A DNA stretch of 64,000 bases, from the NCBI GenBank assembly GCA_022828595.1, contig JAKGHH010000001.1, positions 116,448,999-116,512,998 on the forward strand, given 5' to 3'. Below are positions 1-11,178 of this stretch, one piece after another. The stretch comes from Nelumbo lutea (Eukaryota; Streptophyta; Magnoliopsida; Proteales; Nelumbonaceae). A program made the position numbers and the translations under genes. The stretch's first letter is position 1. Each line of letters begins with the position of its first letter. A model generated the notes under the pieces. That model saw only the letters and a program-made list of their open reading frames with translations. It was not told where the DNA came from and searched no databases.

Positions 1-264
1 TTCCATTTGTTCTCCGTTCATCATCGACTCTCAGTTGTTGTTCTTCTTCTTCCTTGTCGAGGAGGTTGCCTTTGTCCTTGGTACCAGTACTGGTTCGCAG
101 TGGTGATGGAAGGAATTGGTGGATGTAGCGAGACTTAGAAGTAGATGCTGATGCTGATGAAGAAAGAAAGAAAGAACGAGAAAGAGAGAGAGAGAAGCAG
201 TTGTTGCAGTAGTAGTGATAGCTAGTAGCAGTAGTAGTAGATTGGATTCTAATTACTTTCTCTC
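1..264. other. 3' flank of the ZF-HD gene
   Basis: No open frame of note. Because the neighbouring gene reads leftward, this stretch is its 3' side and probably contains the 3' UTR. It holds a purine-rich microsatellite (GAAA and GA units, about 160-197) and runs of GTAGTAG/AGTAGT near 210-240. No clear polyadenylation signal was singled out. Confidence 0.5.
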
Positions 265-942
265 TTAGGGTTTCTTACCCAGAGTGTGCTTGTTGTTGTG
301 CATCCAAACCTTAAGCACGTGCCTCTTCACACAGGTCTCCGTACAAAACTGCTGCACGGCGGCCTCGTCGTGCTTCTGAATCCTCCACCCAAGCTTCTCC
401 GCGAAGGCCAGCATCTTGTCTTTCTGCTCCTGCGTGAACTTAGTTCTGAACCGTTTCTTCGAACTCCCTCCACCGCCACTAGGGTTCGAGACGTCGTCCT
501 CCTGGTCCTCCCTGCTTTGGGCTCCACCACCACCTCCCGAGGTCGACGGCAGCGCCAGCGGGCGATGATGCGGTGCCACATGCAGGTACCCCGCCGGGGT
601 ACGATAGTACGGGGAGAATTGATGGTGGTAGACTTCCCCTTCCGTCTCCTTGCGGTGGAAATTACGGTGGCAGTTGCAGGCGGCGCATTTGAGGGCGTCT
701 AGCGTGCCTTCCTCTCCAGCGGCCATGAACTCTCCACATCCATCGACGGCGTGGCCTCCGATGCTGACCGCATGGTTTTTTAAGCACTCCCTGTACCTGC
801 TGACAGTTTTTCTCCCCGACGAACCCCCATCGCCGCCTGCACCTGCCATTTTGGCTCTAGACGAGTTGCCAAGAGATTCGTAACTGGCTGATACCGGCAT
901 CCCCATCTCCTCGTCTTGCTCTTCGTGATCGTCGAATTCCAT
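265..942 (-). CDS. Zinc-finger homeodomain (ZF-HD) transcription factor
   Basis: Complete 225-residue single-exon gene for a plant-specific nuclear transcription factor. Residues about 49-100 form the ZF-HD dimerisation domain, beginning YRECLKNHA and continuing through GGHAVDGC and [16 protein letters not shown] with its Cys/His zinc ligands. Residues about 162-222 form the divergent homeodomain ([17 protein letters not shown] ... [13 protein letters not shown]), whose last helix contacts DNA. The linker is rich in Gly, Pro and His, and the N-terminus is acidic ([13 protein letters not shown]). Length, domain order, lack of introns and the GKKP C-terminus match the ZHD1/ZHD2/ZHD3/ZHD4 clade. 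In this family the zinc finger mediates homo- and heterodimers, and the homeodomain binds ATTA-type sites. The start is the first Met of the frame. Residue 204 is Cys where relatives I recall have Gly (ETCVKR). The exact paralogue within the clade cannot be assigned without a tree. Confidence 0.95.
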   Translation of the reverse strand: MEFDDHEEQDEEMGMPVSASYESLGNSSRAKMAGAGGDGGSSGRKTVSRYRECLKNHAVSIGGHAVDGCGEFMAAGEEGTLDALKCAACNCHRNFHRKETEGEVYHHQFSPYYRTPAGYLHVAPHHRPLALPSTSGGGGGAQSREDQEDDVSNPSGGGGSSKKRFRTKFTQEQKDKMLAFAEKLGWRIQKHDEAAVQQFCTETCVKRHVLKVWMHNNKHTLGKKP

Positions 943-2325
943 TTTTTCTTTTTTTATCCCTCCTTTTTTCGCTCTGTCCCACTTAAGTTCACAATTCTCC
1001 TATTTCAAGCTTCTAAAATGATAAAAAACAAGAAAAAACTTCACATTGAGATGGTCGGGGAGGCAGATCCACCACCAGCAGCAACAGCACCGCCGGCGGT
1101 GAAAGTTTGTATTTTATTTTTTTTCAGGCTCTGGTTTCAACTTTTTTTTTTCTTTCTTTAGAAAAGAAGATGATAAGAGGGAAGAATGTAGAGTATGGTC
1201 ATCAATTCCCCGCCTGCAAAAAAAGAGATGCCTTCCTTCAAGTCTTTCATATACTTTCCGTTCCAGAACTCTCTCCCTCTCTTGCTCTCTATCTATCTAT
1301 CCGTCTAGCTATAATGTATCTCCGGTGCCTAAAATCAAAACCCTCTCCTTGCCGGTTACTGCATCTTAGTTTCACCGGTTACAGCCGGTACCTGCTTGAT
1401 TTATATTTTTGTATTCTACCGATTAATTACTGCGGTAAAAAGGAGATGGACGGAGTTTACCAAATTTACTTTCACACGTAATAAATAAGAAGGGAAAACA
1501 TGAAAATTAAAATTCTGGTATGTCGCGTCTGAGTTGAAACTCGAAATGACGGGAAAGGGGTGGAGGGGGTTTGGAGGGGAGTGTTTGGAAATTAAGAGAG
1601 TGTGAGAGAGAGCTTCTATAGTTCTACCTCTCTGAGCCAATCGTGTCAAATGAAGGTATTTTAGAGAAAGAAAGAAAGAAATAAAAAAAAAGAAAAAGAA
1701 GAGTGGAAATTGGTGCAGCTGGTGGATGAAGAGAGAGGCTGATGCTTGAATATTTGGAAGCAAGGCCCGGTTGCAGTCGGACACGGAATTAACTTCCTAA
1801 ACAATAAAAATGTCGGCATTTAAGGCTGCTTACTGCATACGTGCGCCCATCTCCGACATGCGTGACGCCTCTTCTCTTCTTCGTCAATCGTCAACTCCAT
1901 GCTCAAGTCATGCTGCTACAGCTGCTGCATTGCATCTATGTTTCTCCACTTTTTAAACGCACTCACTCAATCCCTGTTTTCTTAATGTGTTTTATTTATA
2001 CATAAGGTTAACACATTAACAAATAAAAAACAAAAATCGGTCCCTTGATCTGACTCATTCTCTGTCTCCATTTCAAAATTACAGCCTTTCAAATTTCAAT
2101 GGGGAAGGCAGGGTTAGGGTAGGGCCGTAATATGGAATCGTTTCTTGTCCTTTTTCTTTTATACCCAAAACTAGAAAGACCTGATATTGGATGGACATCA
2201 TCATCGGTCTTAATAAAAATACGGAAGACACAGGAGAAGCAACTAATCAGGTGTAAGCGTAACAGTTTATGTAATCAGAGTACAAGATACTTTTTTGCTC
2301 TCAAGGAATACAGTAGAGTAGACAT
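943..2325. other. Upstream region of the ZF-HD gene
   Basis: Non-coding. It contains long polypyrimidine/polypurine tracts (for example 943-970, 1135-1160, 1595-1615 and 1665-1705) of the kind common in plant 5' UTRs and core promoters, but no convincing exon. Short open frames here have low-complexity composition. If the ZF-HD transcript has a long leader, its promoter lies in this interval. Confidence 0.5.
1399..1405 (-). promoter_or_regulatory. Possible TATA box for the ZF-HD gene
   Basis: On the minus strand this reads TATAAAT, about 460 bp before the start codon. That would imply a leader of some 400 bp. It is a single motif in AT-rich DNA, so it is only a candidate. Confidence 0.2.
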
Positions 2326-2361
2326 GCCCACGCCCACGCCCACGCCTACGCCTACGCCTAG
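2326..2361. repeat. Hexanucleotide tandem repeat
   Basis: Six tandem CGCCCA/CGCCTA-type units. The first three carry CCC and the last three CCT, suggesting local unit spread. No coding role is evident. Confidence 0.85.
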
Positions 2362-2403
2362 CTATACCCCTAATCACTACACTAATCAGTAATCAACCCA
2401 ACT

Positions 2404-2514
2404 CCTTTCTCTTTTTCTTCTCTGTACCCAATTGTCCATCTTTTTGTTTTCATCTCACCCCTTTCTCTTTTTCCTCTCTGTACCCAATTATCCATCTTTT
2501 TGGTTTTCATCTCT
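2404..2514. repeat. 56-bp tandem duplication
   Basis: Two adjacent copies of a pyrimidine-rich unit starting CCTTTCTCTTTTTC, at 2404 and 2460. They differ by a few substitutions and one inserted base. This is non-coding intergenic DNA. Confidence 0.8.
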
Positions 2515-3092
2515 CCTAGCTTAATTAACACTTAAGCTATTTCACGTCATTTCATCAACCGGTCGAAATTAACACTTAACAGTTTCTGGTTATGTTTAAT
2601 AACAACAACACAACGCATTGATGATGAGAATAAAACGAGAAAAAAAAGAGAAAAAAAATAAACGAGATGTGTGTGTACGAACAATAAGAGTGCCTTGGAT
2701 TTTAACCAATATGCACAATGGAATTAGGAAATATTTAATTGAATCTTTTTCCTTTTTTTTTTTTTTTTGTTTTGTTTTTTCAAAAGAGAGAAAGGGACGT
2801 TACATCTTGGGACTTGGGGGAGAGAGAGGGGTACTGTTCAAAGGGGTGGGGTGGAGGGCGGAGGTGTTTGGCCAAACAAACTCATCCAATGAGCGCACTC
2901 TCATTACAACCAGAACAAAAAAAAAAAAGAAAAGAAAATATTCACGAATATATACATTAATTTTAGAGCATTACTAAATACTAAATATTAATAATTAATA
3001 TTTTTATTATTAAGATAAAAAAGGAAAAATATGATGGGAGGTCATATGGTTCCCACCAGGAATCATGTGACCCCTAACCAAGCCAACGGGGG

Positions 3093-3123
3093 ACGTCTGA
3101 CGTGACGCCCTGATGCCGTACGT
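3093..3123. promoter_or_regulatory. Cluster of ACGT cores
   Basis: Three ACGT cores occur in 31 bp (3093-3096, 3100-3103 and 3120-3123), in contexts GACGTC, TGACGTGACG and TACGTCAG. These resemble bZIP sites of the C-box and TGA type. No gene start was found nearby, so any regulatory role is a guess. Confidence 0.3.
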
Positions 3124-3240
3124 CAGTCCTTCCTTGTCAGCTGGCGGGAAACCGCTCAGAACTATTGTAATGAGAGGGAGAGAGGGGGGGAGGTGTAACT
3201 GCGTAAGTAAGTAAACGTTTGTGAATAATGCGTAAGAATT

Positions 3241-5912
3241 AAACAATGCAAGTGTAAAAAAACACTGTCACACGCTTCGTTGCGACAGTGCTGTTACTAC
3301 TGTACACCCAAAGGCCAAAGGCCAAAGCTAAGCCACAGCCCACAGGGAACAGAGAGACTCATCAGTCTTCTCTCTTTCGTCGTCGTTCACCTCACGACGG
3401 TTCAGTGGGACTGGGTTGGCTTGCTCTTCTTCTCTTCTCTCATTCAATTTCCGTTCCGTTCCGTTATCTTAGGCTATAACCGTAGTAGTTTTGATAATAT
3501 ACATATATATAAAAATATAGAGAAAGAGTGAGTATTTGTATTTGCGGGGAAAAGGGGAGTGGATGGTGACAGGACGAGAAAAGAGTGGGTCGACCGTGAT
3601 TTCCATTTCTATTCTTTGGCAGCCTTTTCTCTCTTGTAAGATTGCATACCTCCTCTTCCCTGCTTTGTACTACTACAAGAGAGAAGGGCCCCATCATTCC
3701 CTCCCCACCATCACCCAACCTAACACACTCTTTGGTTTCTTTCTTTTGTTGATATACTTTGTTTTCTTTTTTTCTTCCTTTTTGGTACCCCAATTTGGAT
3801 TTCTCAATCATTTCTCGTTTTATTTTTTATTCTTCATCATTTTCTTTCCTTCAAAAATAAGAAAGACCATGATTTTACAATACATTAATATAAATACTAA
3901 ATGGAGATGAAAATTTTCTCTCTTGGGTATTTTCTGGGTAAATACTAAAACAGATCGGGTTGCATTTATATATGTATGTAACTGAACAAGTTGAGAGATG
4001 AGAGGGATCAAGTGCCTGACAACTCCTACTACCACCATCACTAACAACAACAACAATGATCAATGGTCTACTGGTTTTTTCTCTTTTAATTCTCCTTCTC
4101 ATCATTACCTTTATTATGTTCTTGGTTTTGGCTCTTCTATTTCCTTTATTTTTTTTTTACATAATGATTAATGGTTTTGTTATTACAGTAACAATCCTTC
4201 TTTCTTTTTCAATTTTTCAATCAAACCACAGCCTATAAGGAGAAAAATTAAAGGCCTTTCAATTTATGAAAAAAAAAAGAATGGGGGGATATATCTGAAT
4301 TTTTTTTTTTTGTTATTTTCTTTTTAGTTTAGGGTACATGCATATGAGATGGCGAGGTGGTCGGAGGTAATGCCAATAGGCTGGGGGCAACCGCGTGCCT
4401 CCTTTTTGAGACTAAAGTTAATCAATCACTTCTGTGTTTGGGCTGACATGTTAAAATGCCTCCTCCACTAGCATCAAAGGCTTGCATCAATATGGACATA
4501 TTCTCACCTAATAAGAATGACCCGTGACAACTCCCCGTGTGCAAATACTTCTTTCTTATTAATTATCAACACTTCAAACTACCATCATCACATTAATCAT
4601 TTTCTTCTCCTTATCATTCTAGCTTTGGCTTCACGTCCAGCAGGCCATAATTAAACTGTTAAATTAAAATATGTTGGAGTTTTTATTGTTCAATCCATCT
4701 GACATGTTAGGGAATTGAGAATTCATCACAATGGAAGGGATGGCTTGAAACAATATATTTAGAAAATCACTAAATTTCTCAAATATATTTTCATCTTTTT
4801 TATTTTTATGTACATATTAAAAGATTGTCAACCTACCTTCAATGTGCCCAATCCAAGTGGAGATGGGATTTCTTGAAATCAAAAACCCTAAAAACACTTT
4901 CAAGCATGACATCTATTCACACATTAAGAATATTTCCTTATGAATTTATGTTCAAGTATGAGAAATATTCCCGATGTTCAACCGGATGGCATGTTCTCAG
5001 AGTGTATGCACGGTTGGTTTTTACATTTATCTAATATATTTGTGATATACACACATCCTTATTCTCCATTCCTATGTAATATTTTTCATTGGCAGTTTTA
5101 TTTTTGTGTGTGTGTGTTTATGTGTAGAATAATGGAGGATGGGGCAGAGCAGTTTGTCCAGCTGCGGTTCTGTGGAGTTGATCTTCTGCCTCCTAATTGG
5201 AAGGAGTAACATGCAATTAACCATTTCAACTACTGGGTCATTAGTTTCCCCAACTGTTAAAAATACATTTATTTATTTCTTTTATAGAAAAAGATAAAAA
5301 ATCTTAATTTGGCTAGAAAGAAAGATATCTAGCAGAAAACGTAGATACCTTTATGAACTGAAATATATAATATATTAATTAAGTAATGATAAAATAATAA
5401 TACATGCTGTTGTTTATTTAATTTACTCGGAGGTGTTAATTTATTCACCAAATTTCTCATAAATAATTAAAACCTCATTAATTAAGGGTTTCCCAGTAAC
5501 CCCATAATAAGACTTTCATTATTTCATCCCAAGAGTTGGGCCAAATTTTTACTACTTTGGGGCTTCTCCGGCCGGCAAATTTTTGCTGCCTTTACCGCTT
5601 ACGTTTTCAATTCATATATATCTCTCAATTGAAGCAGCAAAGACCAAATAAATATATATGGTAGCTAGTCTTATAATTAACGGAACTACTCACTCAAAAT
5701 GAAACACGGTTGTGAGGCGAAAATCAGCTACCAAACGTGCACAATCGTTTATTCATAAACCGGTGCAATTGTTGTTTGTTCTCTGTAAGGTAGGTAATAT
5801 TGGTCTGTTCTTTTTCATGGCTGCGTTTTGTGGTAGCAAGTAAATAACACAGGCACAGCACATGCAGCGGCCTGACTGTATGATCTCATTCAAACGGGGT
5901 TTAGATCTCTTT

Positions 5913-5915
<3 letters not shown>
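3241..5915. other. Intergenic, no gene seen
   Basis: AT-rich and pyrimidine-rich DNA. The open frames here are rich in Phe, Leu and Ser from poly-T tracts and show no recognisable domain. A short perfect stem (CACTGTC/GACAGTG) lies near 3264-3291. Confidence 0.6.

Positions 5916-5978
<63 letters not shown>
5916..5978. repeat. Compound (TA)n(GA)n microsatellite
   Basis: About 15 TA units run directly into about 17 GA units. This is a typical plant compound microsatellite. Confidence 0.95.
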
Positions 5979-5981
<3 letters not shown>

Positions 5982-6904
5982 ATAACACTTGCACTAATCA
6001 GGCAAAGATGCAAAAGCAATAGAAAAAGAGTTCCCTTTTATACAAGAAAAAATTTACTTTATGGAAGGAAGAATTATTTGCTCTCTTTTTCTGCAAGTGC
6101 AAGAGTATTTGCTATGCCATTCGTACTACTGAACATGATGGAAGTACAATTCAGCAATAAGCATGCATAGGGCAAAGCTACTAAAGATCATCTAGAATAT
6201 TTCCCTTCACCATTGGAAACACTAGAGTATGAAAAAAAGAGGATTCCTAGATATGAAGCCTCATGTGAGAACCTCAACGTCAGCCTCATTTGAAAGCTAC
6301 AAATAGCTTTAGATATATAACACAGACCTTCCCCAAAGACGTTTGCCCCTGCATGAGGTGGACCAGAGTTCCCCATTTCAGCAACAATAGACATTATCTG
6401 CAGCTTTCCAGGAGCTTTTCATCCAAAATGTGTAAACCTTAAATCTTCTTTCCTACTGACTTGGATTATTCCTCTTCTTCTTCTTCTTCGGGTGCTATCA
6501 TTTAATTTGAATGCATAGCATTCAGCAATCAACATTTGCAGTCAAACCAAGAATGCAACACTAAAAAGCCAATATAAGAATCATATATGGTTTAATTAAT
6601 TAATATAATTTATTCAACAACCTATTTATACATTACGAATTAGACTTATCATCATCTGCTTCGCCAGCACAAACTAATCCTCACCCTTAACTAAATAGGT
6701 GTTAGGTACTAGAGTCGTTTCTCTTCCCCTCTGTCATGCCTTTGTTAGTTTTTTTTCTCCTTCTCTCTCTCTCACTTTTTCTTGTTTGGTTGAGAATTTT
6801 CAAACAATTTCCAACACCAGTATTAAATGCCTCATAAAGCAACTTTGGGACAAAAGTTGCATTTTAATGCTTTTTTACAATGGAAATAACATTTTCACAT
6901 TTTT
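5979..6904. other. Intergenic, no gene seen
   Basis: Short open frames on both strands show no recognisable domain. AT-rich. Confidence 0.5.
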
Positions 6905-7435
6905 GTCAATGTGGGCTCTTAGGGCTGCAATTGAGCAAGTTGAGTCCAATTTTGGCATGTCTTGGTTTGATTCGACTAAAATACTATTAGGTTCGGGCTC
7001 GAGTTTGAGTTCATTTCAAACTATATTTTTGACCTGAGCTCAATTCGATTTAATATTCAATGAGCTTGAGCTTAGCTCGAAAGCTGAAAATAAATATATT
7101 TATATATTTTATATGTATGATATTTTTATAATATATAGTATAATCATATATTATATAGAATATAAAATATATTTTATAATATTCTTTATAATATATTATA
7201 TATGATATTATTATATATTTATATCTATGTATGTATGTATGTATGCGTTAATCCAGCTAAGCTTGCGAGCTTTCAAGCCAATCTTTTTTATTGATCAAGC
7301 TCAAGCTCGAACAACTAATCGAGCTTACCCCAAGATTCAAACTCAACTCGAACTCAATTATAATTGAATTCAAATCAAGCCTAATCGAATTTGAGCTCGA
7401 ACTGTTCAATTAGAGCTCGACTCAAACAACAATAT
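6905..7435. mobile_element. Inverted-repeat element with AT-rich core (candidate MITE)
   Basis: The left arm (about 6920-7085) and right arm (about 7245-7435) are both full of GAGCTCGA/GAGCTTGAGC-type words in opposite orientation. For example, GAGCTTGAGCTTAGCTCG on the left faces GATCAAGCTCAAGCTCG on the right. Between them lies an almost pure A/T core with many TATAT words (about 7085-7240). This arrangement is that of a fold-back or miniature inverted-repeat element. Its exact termini and TSD could not be fixed, and the superfamily is not assigned. Confidence 0.45.
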
Positions 7436-8328
7436 AAAATATACAAAAAACCTCTAATTATTTTATCGAATTCAAAAACATCAATAATACCAAAAACCAC
7501 CTTAGTATAATTAATAAACAACATATTTTAATGAAAATTTTGCATCAAATATTAAAATATTCAAAAAGTTTTGTGTTATTTGGGCAGCCAAGCTAATGAA
7601 GAAGTTCAACTAATACGGGTCAAGACAGGAAGAACTGAAATTGCAGTTTTCCAAAATCTTGATCATGCCAAATCCTTTGAAATGCCCATTCATACCTTAT
7701 TACTACCAAGAGTGGGCCACACAAGCGTCCTTGTTTCTGCTAGTCACAATGTTGTGTTTGGTCGAATAATTTTCTTATTGATACCAGGCAGCAGTACCGT
7801 CGTACTTGCTTGCAATTTCATGTCGAAGAACATAACTGTTAGAATTAAATTCTATATCCATCTACTTCCAACATCAAACTAGGTTGAAACTAATGTGACA
7901 CACCATTTTCACCATCCCGATCGTTGTCTTTATCAGCCTTATGTTTATATCATTGTATGTTGAATTCGTCAATGCATCAAATTTCTCCCGTCTTTTTCTC
8001 CCCCTTTTTTTGTTTTTGTTTGTTTGTTTTCCTTCTACCAGTGAAGAATCCTGAATTAAAATTAAATAAGAGCTAGATATAATACATTACCTAATTAATG
8101 ACATCACTTCTAATAGCCAACATATAGTCAGTTCACTTGGACCCACTCTGTTCAGCCACCTTGTTCACAGATCACGATGTCAGCTGCCTCCCTGTTCATC
8201 GGTAACAATAAGCATTACATGTGCTGTAAGAAATTAAATGTTCATGGTGGATCATGTGTCTCCTCATACATTCAAATCATTCATCTCAACTTTTTTTTTT
8301 ATTTTATGAAATCAATGTATTGAAGCAA
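7436..8328. other. Intergenic, no gene seen
   Basis: The longest frame (7571-7882, plus strand, about 100 codons) resembles no family I know. The rest is AT-rich. Confidence 0.5.
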
Positions 8329-8509
8329 GAGTACAAATACAAATATTTACAGTATAAATACATACATAATAGTGAAAATTCCCAATCATTATTCTATATT
8401 TTGGTTCGAGTAATAATTTGGTCCCCAAATTTTAAAATGCGACAATTTAGTATTCAAACTTTCAGTTTGTGACAATCCGGTACTTGGCGTAAATTCTTCG
8501 TCAGTCAAC
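8329..8509 (+). repeat. Left inverted repeat flanking the PAL pseudogene
   Basis: This 181-bp segment is matched in reverse complement by 25,936-26,120. Shared words include ATACAAATA, AATTTGGTCCC, TTTAAAATG, CAAACTTTCA and TCGTCAGTCA in the same order and spacing, at roughly three-quarters identity by eye. Long terminal inverted repeats of this kind around a captured gene fragment are characteristic of Mutator-like (Pack-MULE) elements. No transposase is present. No convincing 8-10 bp TSD was found at the outer ends. Confidence 0.65.
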
Positions 8510-8604
8510 ATATAAAAAGATGTAAATATTCATCTCATTTTCAATAACCAAGTTTGAATCATTTTCGAAATGATAAAAATGACCTCCACTACAATAACCT
8601 TTCT

Positions 8605-8815
8605 CTATGAGTGGAAACCACTGTTCACTATGTGATCTCCCAGGCTCACCTTCACACCACTCAGAAGCTCGGTTCCCACTTCTTTCCTCACGAACCTATA
8701 TTTCGGATAAGTATTGCATTTCTTAATTTTGTTGGGCAATGGGAAATCGCCATTATTGATTCTCTCCCTGGCCTTGGCTATCTCCTCGCCTATCTCACCT
8801 TGAGTTCCTCTTGAA
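8605..8815 (-). pseudogene. PAL pseudogene, C-terminal fragment
   Basis: Reads leftward from the copia junction at 8815. After one frameshift the translation follows the C-terminal domain of plant phenylalanine ammonia-lyase: EELK, then GEEIAKARERINNG, LPNKIKKCNTYPKYRFVRKE and VGTELLSG. A stop follows at 8605-8607. The usual last 40 or so residues are missing, so the captured fragment seems to end just inside the left inverted repeat. It is the continuation of the pieces at 14,464-14,761 and 25,019-25,600. An intact enzyme deaminates phenylalanine to cinnamate, but this copy cannot be functional. Confidence 0.8.
8811..8815. repeat. Left TSD of copia element 1
   Basis: TTGAA here pairs with CTGAA at 14,464-14,468 (4 of 5 match). 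Joining PAL sequence across the element keeps the PAL reading consistent, which supports the boundary. Confidence 0.7.
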
Positions 8816-9177
8816 TGTTAAAAACAACAAGAAAAATAAAAATAACAATAGTAAAAGAAGACGATAAAGAATAGCAAAGAAAAAGCAATAAAAATAAATC
8901 GGCTAAGCTTGCCTTGGTAGAGTTGAGAGTCCATCTATTTATAGAGAAAGAGTTTAATTTACATTTGGATTACAAGAGATAAGAGAAGAAGAGTTTTACA
9001 TTATCCAGGTTAAATGAGGGTTATCTAGGAGAGAGTCTATCCTAGATATGGAGAAGGATTATCCTAGATAAGAATGCTATCTAGGAGAGTCCATAGGATT
9101 TGGTTTCTTGAGAGAGTTGGGCTTGGAGTCAATCCGTTCAGAACTCGTGCATGGCCCCATGAGCACATACGCTATCA
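8816..9177 (-). repeat. 3' LTR of copia element 1
   Basis: 362 bp, near-identical to 14,085-14,463 apart from substitutions and small indels. The right copy has an extra GGCCATAGGCCATGGGCCAT-type stretch. Ends are TG...CA in plus orientation. A TATAAATAG box lies in the shared segment. Confidence 0.9.
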
Positions 9178-9990
9178 TTCCCCCGCAAGCTGAATGTGGT
9201 GATGTGAAGCTTGGACATGAGAAGAGAAAATCTTGAAGATGAGAGTGTCTTGGTGAAGACATTAGCTATCTGATCTGCATTAGGTATGTACCAAATGTGA
9301 AGCTTCTTCTGAGTGGTGAGATCACAAAGAAAATGGAAGTCAATTTCAACATGTTTGGTGCGGGCATGAAAAATAGGATTGGCTGCCAGATGTGTGGCTC
9401 CCATATTGTCACACCAGATGACTAGTGAGGGAGTAGAGTGGCCGATATCCTTGAGCAGAGATTGGATCCATAAGAGTTCTATGGCGGCATTTGCAAGAGC
9501 TCAAAATTCTGATTCGGTGCTGGAATGGGCTATTGTTTGTTGTTTCTTAGAACTCCAAGCAATGAGATTTGAGCCGAGAAAAATAGCATATCCTCTAGTC
9601 AACCGCCGGTCATCCGAACAACAAGTCCAATCAGCATTAGTATAAGTGACTAGTTGGTGGGATGAAGAAGGCTGAAATAGGAGTCCATGAGAGAGAGTCC
9701 CTTTGAGATATCGAAGGATCCTTTCTACTGTCGTCTAGTGTTCATCAGTTGGAGAGTGGAGGAATTGGCACACTTTATTAACAACAAAGGAAATGTCTGG
9801 CCGAGTGATGGTGACATACTAGAGAGTTCCGATTGTGCTTCTATACTTAGTTGGATTAGGCAAGGGTGTCACAAAATATTTAGAAAGTCGGCTAGAATTA
9901 GCCATGGGTGAGGAGGCCGGTTTAGCTCCATCTAAGTTGGTTTGATGCAATAATTCCAAGATGTATCGCATCGCTACTAAGAGAGAAATA
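9178..9990 (-). pseudogene. copia 1 RNase H / C-terminal region
   Basis: On the minus strand this encodes the copia RNase H tail: HLAANPIFHARTKHVEIDFH, then a segment ending ADQIANVFTKTLSSSRF, just before the PPT (9178-9190). Upstream, the region 9405-9990 continues the RNase H and RT-connection homology in several frames, with stops. Confidence 0.75.
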
Positions 9991-10207
9991 GACCTCTAGG
10001 AGAGCAGTTTAATTTGATGCCCAAAAAATAGCATACAGGGCCTAGATCCTTCAAAGGAAACACACATAGATAAGGATTGGAGAAATCCGGTAATAGCAGC
10101 AGAGGAATTCCCTATAAGGATGATATCATCAACATACACAAGGAGTAACATCATGGTGTTACCAGAGTCGAAGACAAATAGAGATGGATTAGCTGTTGAG
10201 TTTTGAA

Positions 10208-10441
10208 AACCTATTTGTTTAAGGGCTGAACTCAAACAAGAATACCAGGCCCGAGGTGCTTGTTTAAGCGCATAAAGTGCTTTACGCAATTTGCAGACAT
10301 GAATGGGATGGGCCGGATCAACAAACCTATTTGTTTAAGGGCTGAACTCAAACGAGAATACCAAGCCCGAGGTACTTGTTTAAGCCCATAAAGTGCTTTA
10401 CGCAATTTGTAGACATGAATGGGATGGGCCGGATCAACAAA
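10208..10441. repeat. 116-bp tandem duplication in RT
   Basis: Two adjacent copies of a 116-bp RT segment, starting ACCTATTTGTTTAAGGGCTG at about 10,209 and 10,325, with a few differences. Since 116 is not a multiple of three, the duplication shifts the reading frame. Confidence 0.92.
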
Positions 10442-10482
10442 TCCTTTGGGTTGATGAACATAAATATATTCATCTAGGAAAC

Positions 10483-10487
10483 CATGT
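10483..10487. repeat. Left TSD of solo LTR
   Basis: CATGT, repeated exactly at 11,174-11,178 on the other side of the solo LTR. Confidence 0.9.
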
Positions 10488-11173
10488 TGATGGTGCGCAA
10501 TCCGGTCACTCCTAGCTGGCACTTGCGTGGCTCCCGAAAGGTACCTGAGATGGAGAAGAAGAATCCCTGGGGACTTGCCCGACAGGAACACTCTGATGCC
10601 TAAGTTAGCATTCTGATTGTAGGGAGCTTGGAGAGAAATGAGAGAGCTAGAGAGCAGGGATTACCTCCATTTTTTCATTCTCTCCCCCCTTTGTCTTTGG
10701 GGGTCGGAGTCCTTATATAACGGTGTCCAGTCAAATCAGGCGTAACCGCCTCTGTCAAGTCAGGCATAGCTGCCTCTGTCTCTCTGCTGCAGCCATTACT
10801 ACCAAAGCTGAGGTGGCGGGTGCAGGTAGCTGTTGCAGGGTACGGCTCTCAGGGCTGGCAGGCACGGCGCCGCTTGGCAAGAGACGTGGGCGCAGGTCTC
10901 CAGACCTGTCAGGTACGGTTGTCAGGCAGGAGATCTTCTTGTGATACGCCGAGCTGCCCCTAAGTGGAAAGCTACCTATGCCAAGCTGCCTGTAAGTGCC
11001 GAGCTCTTCGTAAGACGCCAGGCTGCCTGTGGAGTGGCCGGCTACCTATGGCGAGCTGCCTATGCCGAGCTGCCCCTAAGTGGCGAGCTACCTAGTTGTC
11101 AAGAGGCTGCACTTAGTTGGCATGAGGTGCTAGGTGTCATATTTTCACTGGAGGGCCAAATTTGCCCTCATCA
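10488..11173 (+). mobile_element. Solo LTR inside copia 1
   Basis: 686-bp segment starting TGATG and ending CATCA (inverted ends), flanked by a perfect 5-bp TSD (CATGT). No internal retrotransposon sequence is present. The RT reading frame resumes on both sides if the insert and one TSD copy are set aside. A TATATAA box at 10,714-10,720 suggests plus orientation. The 3' half is GC-rich with imperfect repeats of a GAGCTGCC/AAGTGG-type unit (about 10,945-11,100). The parent family is not otherwise present in the window. Confidence 0.88.
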
Positions 11174-11178
11174 CATGT
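11174..11178. repeat. Right TSD of solo LTR
   Basis: CATGT, identical to 10,483-10,487. Confidence 0.9.

Noticed and set aside
286..702. 138-codon plus-strand open frame opposite the ZF-HD gene
   Set aside because: Antisense shadow of a GC-rich coding sequence, with no domain of its own.
2618..4238. Several open frames of 60-125 codons
   Set aside because: Low-complexity Phe/Leu/Lys-rich translations from homopolymer tracts, with no domain or splice logic.
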